Below are positions 1 to 7,726 of a stretch of DNA of 60,854 nt, one piece after another. Source of the stretch: REEB509 sp049314555 (GTDB lineage Bacteria > Pseudomonadota > Alphaproteobacteria > Caulobacterales > Aquidulcibacteraceae); the NCBI GenBank assembly GCA_049314555.1, contig JBMOEW010000018.1, positions 1-60,854 of the forward strand, in the 5' to 3' direction. The position numbers and the translations under genes are program-made. A model generated the notes under the pieces. That model ran no database searches and was not told where the DNA came from. It saw only the letters and a list, made by a program, of their open reading frames with translations. Numbering within the stretch: position 1 is the stretch's first letter; every line of letters starts with the position of its first letter.

Positions 1-147
1 TCGCCGTCAAGGGGGCGCGGTCCCCGCGCCGGCTATCGCCGCTGCGCCCCTTGACCGCGCTTGCGCCGGCCGGCGTGAGGTTGGGACGATGTCAGGCCAG
101 GGCCTGGCATGGTCTGCTGAACGACAACATGCGCTTGCTGATGCGGC
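1..147. other. Gene-free left edge with imperfect inverted repeat
   Basis: No convincing gene is seen here. An imperfect inverted repeat is visible: GTCAAGGGGGCGC at 6-18 against GCGCCCCTTGAC at 44-55, one base longer on the left arm. It could fold as a hairpin downstream of the leftward csb2 fragment, but it has no T-tract, so a terminator role is only a guess. Confidence 0.3.
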
Positions 148-759
148 TTAAGTTCGCGGTACTGGGCAGAACAAGCCGCCGCCGAAATGCCTCGTCCGAC
201 CAAAAAGCATCAGGCCTTCCACAGGGACTGGAAACTGGAGGCGAGCTTGCGCTTCAAGGCCGTTGCTGGCGCTGACGGCCTCGATTGCAACCCCCGGCGT
301 GGGAAGGCCAGATTCCACAAGACTCCGCCGCAGATCAGCCGCTAATGCCGCGCTCGCGTTGGCGCGGCGAAAGTGTAAGTTAGCGCGGTAGGGCGTAAGG
401 CTCATCCATTCCTTATTCGGGCCCAGCAGCGGGTCGTCGGTTGTCTCGAACGCCGGCGCAAGCGACAGTCGACCGGCGGGGCCAGCGCGCAGGTCTGCAA
501 AGTCCACAAGGACACGGCCGAGCAATTCGATGTTCTTGGAGTCAGGTTCCGACGGCGAGCGCGGCGACAAGACGTGCGGCGCAATGACAAGCAGCCGACT
601 GCGCGGCCCGTCAAACGCGTAAGCTAAGTGGCGATGTGAGCCGCTGCGGGCTGGCGTCCCATCAGCTTCGTGGCCGGAGAAGAATGTCGGTAGCGTTTTG
701 CCCCCAAGTATTGCTTGCGCGCGGGCCATGATTGCGCGCCGCAATGCGCGGGTCAGCAC
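148..759 (-). pseudogene. csb2: Truncated csb2 (Cas5-Cas6 fusion, type I-G/I-U CRISPR), C-terminal part
   Basis: The 203 residues resemble the C-terminal half of Csb2, the fused Cas5/Cas6 subunit of subtype I-G (formerly I-U) Cascade, which in the family binds and cuts the repeat RNA. Visible signs are the segment TLPTFFSGHEADG near the start, MSLTPYRANLHF in the middle, and a glycine-rich loop GRTRHFGGGLF near the C-terminus, the kind of loop that contacts RNA in Cas6 proteins. The family is usually about twice this length. Homology-like residues TPNHEVLTR continue upstream of the GTG at 759 until an in-frame TGA about 25 bases upstream, so the Cas5-like N-terminal part is missing and the CRISPR array lies where it should be. 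No other cas gene is visible, though the left flank is outside the window. I infer a decayed gene. Family assignment is from motif memory. Confidence 0.6.
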
Positions 760-820
760 TTCATGGTTCGGTGTCCCCCGTCAGCACCCGTGAGACATTC
801 CTAGCCGTTTCGCGAAGGGA

Positions 821-1232
821 GGATTTCTGGGCCATCGCGCCCGGACCTCATTGAAGCGGGCGGACGTTTGGAGTGTCAAATGGTCGAGCGCTGCGTTTTT
901 CCGGGCCATCGCGCCCGGACCTCATTGAAGCAAGCTGCGCTTCTGTTGCCAAAGCGTTATGCTCAGGAAGGTTTTTCCGGGCCATCGCGCCCGGACCTCA
1001 TTGAAGCAGGTCGCAGCCCTCTCGGCTTAGCCACATGGCAAGGCGGGTTTTTCCGGGCCATCGCGCCCGGACCTCATTGAAGTACGGATGCGTCGAATTA
1101 CGAACGCGGCGGGCTAAGCTGGTGTTTTTCCGGGCCATCGCGCCCGGACCTCATTGAAGCGATCCTGCAGGTGATGCATGACGGGCGCACCCCACCCTTA
1201 TTCCGGGCCATCGCGCCCGGACTCAATCGAAG
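821..1232 (+). CRISPR. CRISPR array, 6 repeats and 5 spacers
   Basis: Six 36-base repeats lie at 821-856, 895-930, 971-1006, 1047-1082, 1124-1159 and 1197-1232, with five unrelated spacers of 38, 40, 40, 41 and 37 bases. The repeat starts GTTTTTCC, contains a 6-bp stem CCGGGC/GCCCGG around CATCGC, and ends CTCATTGAAG, the usual 3' end style (ATTGAAA(C/G)) of type I repeats. The four central repeats are identical. The first differs at its 5' end, and the last differs at both ends (ACTCAATCGAAG), which suggests that the leader side is on the left, next to the csb2 fragment. Only about 60 bases separate that fragment from the first repeat. Most spacers begin with C, so the repeat could be called as 37 bases. 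Confidence 0.93.
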
Positions 1233-1292
1233 AGTTTGGGCTGGCCGCGCATCTCGATTGTCGGCGCTGACGATACACATGGCGAACCCCGC

Positions 1293-2540
1293 TCACCGCT
1301 TCCGCCCTTCAATAATTGCGGAGATGATCGCGTTGATCCGCTCTGCTACGTCGCGCTTCTCGTCCGTGTAAGCGTGGCGGGCGTAGACGCCGATGATGCC
1401 CGGTGTTTTGTGTTGGGTGAGAGCGCGGATCGCATCGAGCGGTGCGCCAGCGCGTTGCGCCAGTGTGACGGCGGTCCGGCGCAGATCATGGAAGCGCCAG
1501 GCGTCGATGCGGGTGAGGGCTCTTCGCGCGCGGTCGGCTGCGATTTGGGCGGGCGTGAGACGTTTTCCGTTTTGTGCTGGTCGCCCGTAAAGCTCGCGCC
1601 GCAATTCCTCCATGCCGTTGGACGCGCCCTTGTAGGACCTCATGCCTTCGGAGCCGACTCCGAAAACATACGGACCCTTCATGCGCGGTCGCGCGCGCAG
1701 GATTTGCACAGCCAGCGGCGCGAGCGGCACTTCATGCGCCTTTCCCGATTTCATGTTGTCGCGCGGAATGCGCCACACGGCATTGTCGAAATCCAAATCG
1801 CTCCAGCGCATCGTTTCCAGCGATCCCAGCCGTTGGGCAGTGAGCAAAGCGAGCCGCGCCAAATCAGCCATCTGACCGCCCGCGGCCCAAACGCCGCGAA
1901 TTTCGTCATCGCTCAGAAAGCGATCGCGCGGCGGTGTCGCGCGCGGTGGGCGAATGCCGGCGAGCACATTGATTTCAACCAAGTCACGGTCGGTCGCCCA
2001 GCCCATAAAGTGGCGCAATGTCGCGTATAACATCCGTCGCGTCGTTTGCTTGCCCTGGATCGCGTCAATGGTCGCCATGAGTTGGCCACGACGGATCGAT
2101 TCAAGTTGCAGCCCGCCAATGGCGCGCTCAGCGTAGCGCTGGAACAGCCGCCGTTTGTCCAAGACGGTGCTGGCAGTATTTTCATTGGCGCAAAAGCGCA
2201 GATAGTCGGCGAACGCCTCAGAGACGGTCACGCCGGCTCGCCGCGCTTCGACTTGCAGCTGGACGCGCGGATTGAGGCCTTCGGTGACCCGGGCGAGCGC
2301 TTCATGGGCGCGTTTACGGGCATCTGCCAAGCTCAAGGTCGGGTAGGGGCCGAGCTTCATGGCGCGGCGGCGCGGGTCGCCAGGCAAGCGATAGAACAAG
2401 CGCCAACTGCGAATACCGTGTGTCGTTACCCTCAGCTCCAGCCCAGGGGCGCCGCCGACAAAGGCCGATTGCGCGAGCTTTTCGACGGCAAGCGCCGATA
2501 GCGCTTTGGCTCGAACAATTCCGCGTGCGCCCTGGTTCAT
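1293..2540 (-). CDS. P4-type tyrosine recombinase / integrase
   Basis: This site-specific integrase of 415 residues would insert and excise the island that ends at the tRNA-Lys fragment (2728-2772). The N-terminal part has the DUF4102-like arm-binding region (ELRVTTHGIRSWRLFYR, LGPYPTLSLADARKRA), followed by a SAM-like core-binding domain and a catalytic domain. Catalytic residues visible are Arg in TAQRLGSLE, the HDLRRT box, the His in TQHKT and the Tyr in GVYARHAY. I chose the ATG at 2540 because it is preceded by GGAG about 10 bases upstream and because the longer reading adds 48 residues unlike the family. It is transcribed away from the attachment fragment into the island. Two tandem 10-base repeats at 2578-2597 lie just upstream. 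Confidence 0.9.
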   Translation of the reverse strand: MNQGARGIVRAKALSALAVEKLAQSAFVGGAPGLELRVTTHGIRSWRLFYRLPGDPRRRAMKLGPYPTLSLADARKRAHEALARVTEGLNPRVQLQVEARRAGVTVSEAFADYLRFCANENTASTVLDKRRLFQRYAERAIGGLQLESIRRGQLMATIDAIQGKQTTRRMLYATLRHFMGWATDRDLVEINVLAGIRPPRATPPRDRFLSDDEIRGVWAAGGQMADLARLALLTAQRLGSLETMRWSDLDFDNAVWRIPRDNMKSGKAHEVPLAPLAVQILRARPRMKGPYVFGVGSEGMRSYKGASNGMEELRRELYGRPAQNGKRLTPAQIAADRARRALTRIDAWRFHDLRRTAVTLAQRAGAPLDAIRALTQHKTPGIIGVYARHAYTDEKRDVAERINAIISAIIEGRKR

Positions 2541-2577
2541 AATCGTCCGTCTCCGGAGGAATTTTGGCCGAAACCGT

Positions 2578-2597
2578 GGTGCCAAATGGTGCCAAAT
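2578..2597. repeat. Tandem direct repeat, possible integrase arm sites
   Basis: GGTGCCAAAT occurs twice back to back (2578-2587 and 2588-2597), between the integrase start and the tRNA-Lys attachment fragment. Integrases of this family bind short repeated arm sites near the attachment core, so this is a reasonable candidate. The role is inferred from position only. Confidence 0.5.
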
Positions 2598-2727
2598 CGT
2601 CCCGATTGGGCGCGAATGCGCATGGTTACTCGCGAACGCTATTCTGCCAAAAAAGCTATGAAAGGCAAGGTGTTGAAGGGCCATGCCGCGAACGGTGGCG
2701 AACGGCGACGGCGCCTATTTTGAGCCG

Positions 2728-2772
2728 CTTTTAATCAGTAGGTCCCGGGTTCGAATCCCGGCGGGCTCACCA
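2728..2772 (+). other. Attachment site: 3' fragment of tRNA-Lys(TTT)
   Basis: The 45 bases begin in the anticodon loop (CTTTTAA, anticodon TTT) and contain the 3' anticodon stem, variable loop, a full T-arm (GGGTTCGAATCCC) and the acceptor 3' strand ending CCA. No D-arm or 5' acceptor strand precedes it, so it is not a working tRNA. It is the direct repeat left when an island integrates in the 3' end of a tRNA gene. The orientation predicts that the intact tRNA-Lys lies left of this window and that the island is everything between. Confidence 0.85.
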
Positions 2773-3162
2773 AGTTCCGCTTCCGATTTCGGCCGCCGTC
2801 GGTTCCCGGATTCGCAGATTGGGGCATCACCCACCTTACCGGGCGCGGTCACGTCGCCTACGCCGGACGGGCCAATGTCTGCAGCAAAATCCCGCCCCGC
2901 GCCTCGGCTTTTGGCTTCTCGACCGAAGGGGCGTCCGGAAAGGCGCGGAGCGGCGGCAGTGCCTCGGCAGCCCACTGTTGGGGCGCTGCGTGCTGCAATC
3001 TCCTCATCACCGAGAGGCGACACGCCCGCCGCCAACACGTTTCCCGGAGGTGTGCGGGCGATCGCGCAAGACGTGATTTTCACGCAGGGCTTTGTTGCGA
3101 CGCGGCTGAACGTCCTGGCTACAACACGGGCACAATCGCCTGCTTGAAGCGCGGTTCGAAGA
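2773..3162. other. Gene-free stretch right of the island junction
   Basis: No gene is supported here. Long open frames on both strands are probably composition artefacts of GC-rich DNA. The left part (2774-2826) is a diverged copy of the dispersed repeat also seen at 4571-4639 and 7201-7267. Confidence 0.5.
2774..2826 (+). repeat. Dispersed repeat, copy A (diverged)
   Basis: The block GATTTCGG...CCCGGATTCGCAGATTGGGGCA resembles copy C (7201-7267) and, more weakly, copy B (4571-4639). The shared order is a GATTTCGG core, a GCCGG-like centre, then GGATTC and TTGGGGC. It directly abuts the tRNA-Lys fragment. Confidence 0.45.
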
Positions 3163-3318
3163 ATGACGATCAAGCGGTATCTCGCCCGTCGCGGGTTCAT
3201 TGTTGCAAGTGCAGCCCTGGTCACGGGCTGCGCGACATCGCCTAGTCCAACTGGTTGCCGCAGATTTTGGGAAGCGGTAAGGACGGCTCCACGACAAAAG
3301 CGGAGCTCACCGCATTGA
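3163..3318 (+). pseudogene. Lipoprotein signal-peptide fragment
   Basis: The short frame of 51 codons starts MTIKRYLARRGFIVASAALV and reaches a lipobox LVTGC, a typical lipoprotein signal with positively charged n-region and a Cys at residue 23. After CATSPSPT the sequence loses sense and stops at 3316-3318. An open frame of a different phase starts at about 3246, so a one-base loss near 3250 may have separated signal and body. I infer a broken gene. Whether its body was the two-module protein that follows is uncertain. Confidence 0.45.
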
Positions 3319-3989
3319 CATCGCCAACCAGAAAACCAGCCCGATCCCGTAAGCCTTACGGCGACGCGCTCGCCGCCCACGTTGCCGATCTTCTCGATCG
3401 CGGCGGCCGCGTGTTCTGGGGCTGGAATGAGCATTGGATGCTGAAGAAGGGCGATCTTCTCGTTTACGAGCTGCTGAGACCGGCGCGCCAGGAGGTTTTC
3501 GCTGCCCCGGATAAAGCGGCGTTCGCCGCCTGGCTGGCCACGCAAAGCCCGCGCACCCTGGCCGACCATGTGCGCCGCGCCTGCAATGAGGATGGCGAGG
3601 TCATAACGCATGCAGACCTGGCTGAGTCGGTCGCCAACAGTGCCGGCGTCAATGACCCAACGCCTTATGGAGGGGAATTGGCGAACGCGGTTGCCGACGC
3701 GCTCGACCGCGGCGTTCTCGTAACTTATGGGCACCGCGACTATTGTGGGATGGGCCTTCAACGACGCGGCGAGGAATATCACTACAGCGAAGTCTTTGAT
3801 GGCTACTTGCGCGGCGGCCGTGTGTTCCAAACGCGCGCCGCGTTCGTCAGTTGGCTCGCCGAACAGAGCGATGACAGTCTATCGGGTCGTGACGGGCCTT
3901 TGCCTTTTGAGTGGGACAACCAGCGGATCACCCGCGCACGTCTGCTTGAAGCGATCACGACGCCCACAACCGTCTGGGGCAGCGCCTGA
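3255..3989 (+). CDS. Two-module protein of unknown family
   Basis: I do not recognise this 244-residue protein. It consists of two related modules of roughly 85-100 residues. Module 1 begins YGDALAAHVADLLDRGGRVFWG and module 2 begins YGGELANAVADALDRGVLVTYG. Both then have a glycine-aspartate or glycine-glutamate turn, an aromatic segment, an AAF-x-x-WLA-x-QS helix (AAFAAWLATQS and AAFVSWLAEQS) and a final stretch with IT-x-A-x-L. The only start codon in frame upstream of module 1 is TTG (3255 or near 3309), since the frame is closed by TAG at 3243-3245. The 5' end may therefore be damaged, and the lipoprotein fragment just upstream is a candidate for the missing start. It lies in decayed accessory DNA with no partner gene. 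Confidence 0.5.
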   Translation: MPQILGSGKDGSTTKAELTALTSPTRKPARSRKPYGDALAAHVADLLDRGGRVFWGWNEHWMLKKGDLLVYELLRPARQEVFAAPDKAAFAAWLATQSPRTLADHVRRACNEDGEVITHADLAESVANSAGVNDPTPYGGELANAVADALDRGVLVTYGHRDYCGMGLQRRGEEYHYSEVFDGYLRGGRVFQTRAAFVSWLAEQSDDSLSGRDGPLPFEWDNQRITRARLLEAITTPTTVWGSA

Positions 3990-4432
3990 CGCCCGCGCGC
4001 CGTTCGTTCTTGGCGTCAAAAAGGACGCGGCCCAACCACAACACAATCTGCGCTGCATCCTCCACGCCAGAGATGCTCCCACCTTTGCGTCCCACGGCAT
4101 CTGGTACCCGCTACGCAGACGAAACCAGCTGGCAGCCAATGTCCCCTTTGGCGATTGCTGCCGGTTCAGCTGGCCTCGTAATCTTCTTCTAAATGTCTGG
4201 AGGTAGGTTCGGCTGGCACCCGCAGCTGAACCCACAAGTCGGCGGCACTTCTCACCGGGTCAGGCGGCTGGAAACTGGCAAGAAAGCAGCTGTTGAGGCC
4301 TCCGCTGTCGACCGAGCCTCCTTTGCCCCTAACCGGCCGGAGCGAGTTGGCAGCCAAATGACCGGTGTCAGGGGCATTTACTCGGCGGCGCCCGCGAACC
4401 CTTGTCGGCGTTCACGTGCGGTGGGGATGGGC
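3990..4432. other. Gene-free degraded stretch
   Basis: No coding signal that I can support. Open frames of 60-160 codons occur on both strands but show no family resemblance. Together with the fragments on either side it looks like decayed accessory DNA. Confidence 0.4.
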
Positions 4433-4585
4433 ATGTTTGCCAAGGCCTTTCGACTCTTTGTGTCGTCAACTTTCCAGGACTTCGGCGAAGAGCGCCGTCT
4501 ACTCCAGGAGCAGGTGTTCCCGCGCTCGAATGGCATTCACGGCGATAAAGCCACCGGTTTGGCCGGGGTCAACCTCTCCTTCCAG
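4433..4585 (+). pseudogene. Fragment of a DUF4062 (STAND-like) protein N-terminus
   Basis: From the ATG at 4433 the frame reads MFAKAFRLFVSSTFQDFGEE then RRLLQEQVFPR. The pattern RLFVSSTF-x-D-x-x-x-ER-x-L-x-x-x-VFP is the typical start of DUF4062 domains, which head large STAND/NACHT-type ATPases, some linked to conflict and defence. After FPR the expected continuation is absent and the sequence runs into a copy of the dispersed repeat (4571-4639). The TonB receptor gene follows on the other strand, so the remaining protein, normally hundreds of residues, is lost. The repeat sits exactly at the break. Confidence 0.55.
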
Positions 4586-4639
4586 ATGTCGAGTTTCTGT
4601 TGCGGCCGGCGGCCAGCGCCGCATTCACAGTTCGGGGGC
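4571..4639 (+). repeat. Dispersed repeat, copy B
   Basis: This copy shares ACCTCT, the exact 13-mer GATGTCGAGTTTC, a GGCC-rich centre and CATTCAC-x-GTT-x-GGGGC with copy C at 7201-7267. It interrupts the DUF4062 fragment. Confidence 0.55.
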
Positions 4640-4712
4640 TTTTTTCTCCGGTCACGATTTCTTCAGTCGGCTCAATCAACAGACATTCCCGTCCCCGCAA
4701 ATTCCGGCCTCC

Positions 4713-7070
4713 TCAAAACACTGCCTCGATGGCAACGCCAACAAGTCGCGGCTCTCCGGGCAAACCCACAACGAGCCCGGAATTTCCCGCCTGGGCGGTG
4801 ACTGTTTGCAAATACTCCGTGTCGAACAGATTACGGGCGAAAAGACGCGCGCGCCAACCCGCATTGGAACGAAAGCCCACGCTCGCGTGAGTGACGCCAT
4901 AGCCGTTGATGACAAGCGCACGTGACGCCGGGCCGTCACCGGTGGTCTCGGTGCGCGCCTGTGTGTCAATCAGAACTGTCGTTTCGCCAGAAACCCCGGC
5001 AATCGTTAGCGGCGCGCGGTACTCAAGCCCGAGCGAGAGCGCCCGTTCTGGCGTGTTTGGCAAAGGGCGTCCGGAAAGATCGCAGACTTGCGTGCCGCCA
5101 GATATCCGCTCAAGGGGACAGGGCCCGTTGGCGTAGGAGGCATAGCGCGCGCGCGTATAAGCAGCTGACCCCCGCACGGTCAGGGTGTCGGTCAGCCGCC
5201 ACTCGGCATCCATTTCCGCCCCGCGTACGGTCACTTGCGGAATGTTGGCGAGGTAGCCGCGCAGGGCTCCCGGTCCAGTATCGACGACATTGGCTTGAAA
5301 GTCTGCAACATCGGTCGCGTAGGCGGCGAGGTTGACTTGCAACCGCCGCGCAAAGAGTTCGGATTTCACGCCCAGCTCGACCGTGGTGTTGCGTTCCGGG
5401 CGGATGACCGCGGTAGGCAGCGCTGGTTGGTTGGCGGCATTAAGGGGAAGGCCTGCCATGTTGATGCCCCCAGATTTGAAACCGCGCGCGAGGCTTGCAT
5501 AGACCATCACAGGATCGTTCACGTCGAACGCAATATTGGCGCGGCCAGAAAGGCTCTCGTCATTGTCCCTCGCCCGATAGGTTTGCGGGCGCAGGACCGA
5601 CAATTGTGCGGCGCGTTGCGCGGGCGTTGGGTTTTGCAATCCGCCGAACACGGACGTTGCGTAGGTTCCGTCTTTGTGTTCCCACGTGTAGCGTAAGCCC
5701 GCGGTCAACCGAAGGCGTTCATGTGCGCGCCACGTGCTCTCGGCGAACACGGCATAGCTTGAAGACCGGAACGAGGTGTGTCCAATTGATCCGTACCCGT
5801 CGAGTAGCGTCGGCGGCAACGCAGCGCTTGTGCCAAGCAGCCAATAGGTCGCGTCCGGCCCATAGACCGTTTCAGGCTGACCAGTGAGTTCCTGGCCAAA
5901 GGCGTAAAGCCCTGCCACGTAATCAAAGGCACCGCCGTCATCCGAAGCTAGGCGCAGCTCCTGACTGACTTGATCTTGACGCGACGGGATGCGTTGGACG
6001 CTTTGCACCCGCACGCCGGTAAAGTCGCGATCATTGGCTGCTGTCCAGTTCCAGTATCGCCAGCCGGAGACGCTGGTTAGTGTCGCACCGCCTAAATCCC
6101 AGTCGGCGATCGCGGTGACACCGCCCTGATCGGTTTTCACCAACAGCGGCGCATCGATGTCGCTTAGGCGGTCAAAAGGATTACGGCTCGGCGGGGTGTA
6201 ACCGAGGCCTTTGGCAAGCGCCTCGAATTGGCGTGACGCGGGGCGCTGCGTGGCACCGGTGCGCACATAGACTTGCGTGCAACAGACGGCATCGAAATTA
6301 CTCCAATCGCCAATCAGCCGCAGTTGGAAATCTGGTTTGGGGGTGAACAGGAGCTGCACACGCGCAGCGTCGGTGTGCTGTTCATTGAGGCGTGCGCCGG
6401 AGACGACTTCGCGAAGGGATCCATCGCGCCGCGTAACATGGCCGGAGACGCGGGCGGCGAGCAGGCCTTCGGCCAGCACAGCGTTCGCCATGACGCGCCC
6501 CTGCAGATAGCCATCGTCGCCCACGGAGAGTTCGACACGCCCCTCATTTCGATTGGTCGGTGCAGCGCTGATCAGGTGAACAGCGCCGGCCGTCGTGTTT
6601 TTGCCGAACAGCGTGCCTTGCGGGCCCCGCAGGACTTCAACGCGGGCGAGATCCACAAAGTCGAACGCAGCCGCCGCCGGCCGCGCGACATAGACCTGGT
6701 CCATGTAGAACCCCACGCCGCCTTCAAGCCCGTCGTTGGATTGGGCGACTGCGACAACACTTGAACCGAGGCCCCGGATGGTCAGAGCGGTGTTGCGGGG
6801 ATTGGCGGAGCTATAATTGAGGCTAGGAACGCGCGTGGCGATGGCTTGCGGATTGTTCAAATCGCGCTCGGCGATCTCTTCGTCGCTGAGCACAGCTATA
6901 GAGCCCGGCACGGCTTGCACCGCCTCTGGCCTCTGCCTGGCCGTGACGATGATGGCGTCCCGCTCCGCAACGCCCACTAGGTCTGGGTTCTGCCCGAGAG
7001 CAGGCGAAGGGGCTGCGAAAAGCGACACAGCAGCAGCGGTCAAGGCAAATGAATGTTGCGTACAAGACAT
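4713..7070 (-). CDS. TonB-dependent outer membrane receptor
   Basis: The 785-residue protein is a 22-stranded barrel importer, energised by TonB-ExbBD, for siderophores, B12, sugars or other large substrates; the substrate is not readable. A signal peptide (MSCTQHSFALTAAAVSLFAA, then ALGQ) is followed by a TonB-box-like AIIVTARQR. The plug domain has VPGSIAVLSDEEI, LTIRGLGSS, VEVLRGPQGTLFGKNTTAGAV and the barrel closes with a terminal Phe (AIEAVF). I took the ATG at 7070 because the signal peptide starts there and GAGAGG lies just before it; the longer reading adds 29 residues. No TonB, ExbB or regulator is adjacent. It is a single gene between two dispersed repeat copies. Confidence 0.92.
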   Translation of the reverse strand: MSCTQHSFALTAAAVSLFAAPSPALGQNPDLVGVAERDAIIVTARQRPEAVQAVPGSIAVLSDEEIAERDLNNPQAIATRVPSLNYSSANPRNTALTIRGLGSSVVAVAQSNDGLEGGVGFYMDQVYVARPAAAAFDFVDLARVEVLRGPQGTLFGKNTTAGAVHLISAAPTNRNEGRVELSVGDDGYLQGRVMANAVLAEGLLAARVSGHVTRRDGSLREVVSGARLNEQHTDAARVQLLFTPKPDFQLRLIGDWSNFDAVCCTQVYVRTGATQRPASRQFEALAKGLGYTPPSRNPFDRLSDIDAPLLVKTDQGGVTAIADWDLGGATLTSVSGWRYWNWTAANDRDFTGVRVQSVQRIPSRQDQVSQELRLASDDGGAFDYVAGLYAFGQELTGQPETVYGPDATYWLLGTSAALPPTLLDGYGSIGHTSFRSSSYAVFAESTWRAHERLRLTAGLRYTWEHKDGTYATSVFGGLQNPTPAQRAAQLSVLRPQTYRARDNDESLSGRANIAFDVNDPVMVYASLARGFKSGGINMAGLPLNAANQPALPTAVIRPERNTTVELGVKSELFARRLQVNLAAYATDVADFQANVVDTGPGALRGYLANIPQVTVRGAEMDAEWRLTDTLTVRGSAAYTRARYASYANGPCPLERISGGTQVCDLSGRPLPNTPERALSLGLEYRAPLTIAGVSGETTVLIDTQARTETTGDGPASRALVINGYGVTHASVGFRSNAGWRARLFARNLFDTEYLQTVTAQAGNSGLVVGLPGEPRLVGVAIEAVF

Positions 7071-7200
7071 GCCTCTCTTGTAATCGCCGCGATGCGAAGC
7101 TTTCAAGGTCGGCGGGTCCGTCGCGCGTGGTGACCAGCGCAAACGAAACCTCCGCACAGTGTCGTTCTTGGGCTAGGCCTTGCGGGTTTGGGTAACGCTC

Positions 7201-7267
7201 ACCTCTGCGCCTCGATGTCGAGTTTCGATTTCGGCTGTTGCCGGCTGCCGGATTCACGGGTTGGGGC
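7201..7267 (+). repeat. Dispersed repeat, copy C
   Basis: The best-preserved copy: ACCTCTG...GATGTCGAGTTTCGATTT then CGGCTG...CCGGATTCACGGGTTGGGGC. It matches copy B at the exact 13-mer GATGTCGAGTTTC and copy A through the GATTTCGG and TTGGGGCA blocks. Identity of the family is unknown to me. Confidence 0.55.
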
Positions 7268-7605
7268 AGTGGTCGCCGGTTAGTCGGGCTTCAACCCGAT
7301 ACCAAAGCGGCCAATCATTTATCCGTTATTGTTCCGCGATGTCGGTCCGAAGCGTCAGTCCCACTGCAATACAGGCCTCTATCTGCCTCCGGCTCTGCGA
7401 TTACCATAAGATTATCGTTGCCCATGCGTCATCAAGAGTTGAGGTGCGGGGGTTATGAATGGCAGACATTTATCTCCGCAATTGCAGGGTCCGAAATTAG
7501 AGCCCGAAACTGTCCTTGAGCTTGTACCGCGTTTCCCTAGGCTTAGCTGTTCGAACGGCGAGATCGGTAAGGTGTGACAGCACGGGTCCAAAATTCATCC
7601 AAAGT

Positions 7606-7627
7606 GTGCCGTCAAAGTGCCGTCAAA
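7606..7627. repeat. Tandem 11-base direct repeat near tRNA-Phe
   Basis: GTGCCGTCAAA occurs twice without a gap (7606-7616, 7617-7627), about 100 bases past the 3' end of tRNA-Phe. The layout mirrors the tandem repeat at 2578-2597 beside the tRNA-Lys attachment site, so it may be a relic of integrase arm sites. Confidence 0.45.
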
Positions 7628-7678
7628 GGCGATCGCTGTGAACGATCGGCCTTGGACGGCGCTGGACGTCACGCCGTT

Positions 7679-7695
7679 GAAAATCAATGATTTTC
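7679..7695. repeat. Perfect palindrome downstream of tRNA-Phe
   Basis: GAAAATCA-A-TGATTTTC is an 8-bp perfect inverted repeat with a one-base centre. It could be a protein-binding site, a weak transcript end for tRNA-Phe, or part of an old attachment region: the GAAAATC string also occurs in the tRNA-Phe anticodon arm. Confidence 0.4.
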
Positions 7696-7726
7696 GGATT
7701 GTAGCGGAGGGCCCTGGAAGGGGTTA

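Larger units (their letters stand above)
7071..7726. other. Long intergenic region with repeat and attachment-like motifs
   Basis: No gene is supported in these 656 bases. They hold dispersed repeat copy C (7201-7267), a tandem 11-base repeat (7606-7627) and a perfect 17-base palindrome (7679-7695) directly downstream of the 3' end of tRNA-Phe. The promoter of the TonB receptor should lie near the left end. Confidence 0.6.

Noticed and set aside
2728..2772. A functional tRNA-Lys
   Set aside because: The 5' half with D-arm and acceptor strand is missing; it is an attachment duplicate.
2715..3830. 371-codon open frame on the minus strand
   Set aside because: It runs antisense across the tRNA-Lys fragment and the two-module protein and has no family features; likely a GC-rich shadow.
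7606..7627. A second CRISPR-like repeat
   Set aside because: Only two copies with no spacer; better seen as a tandem repeat.
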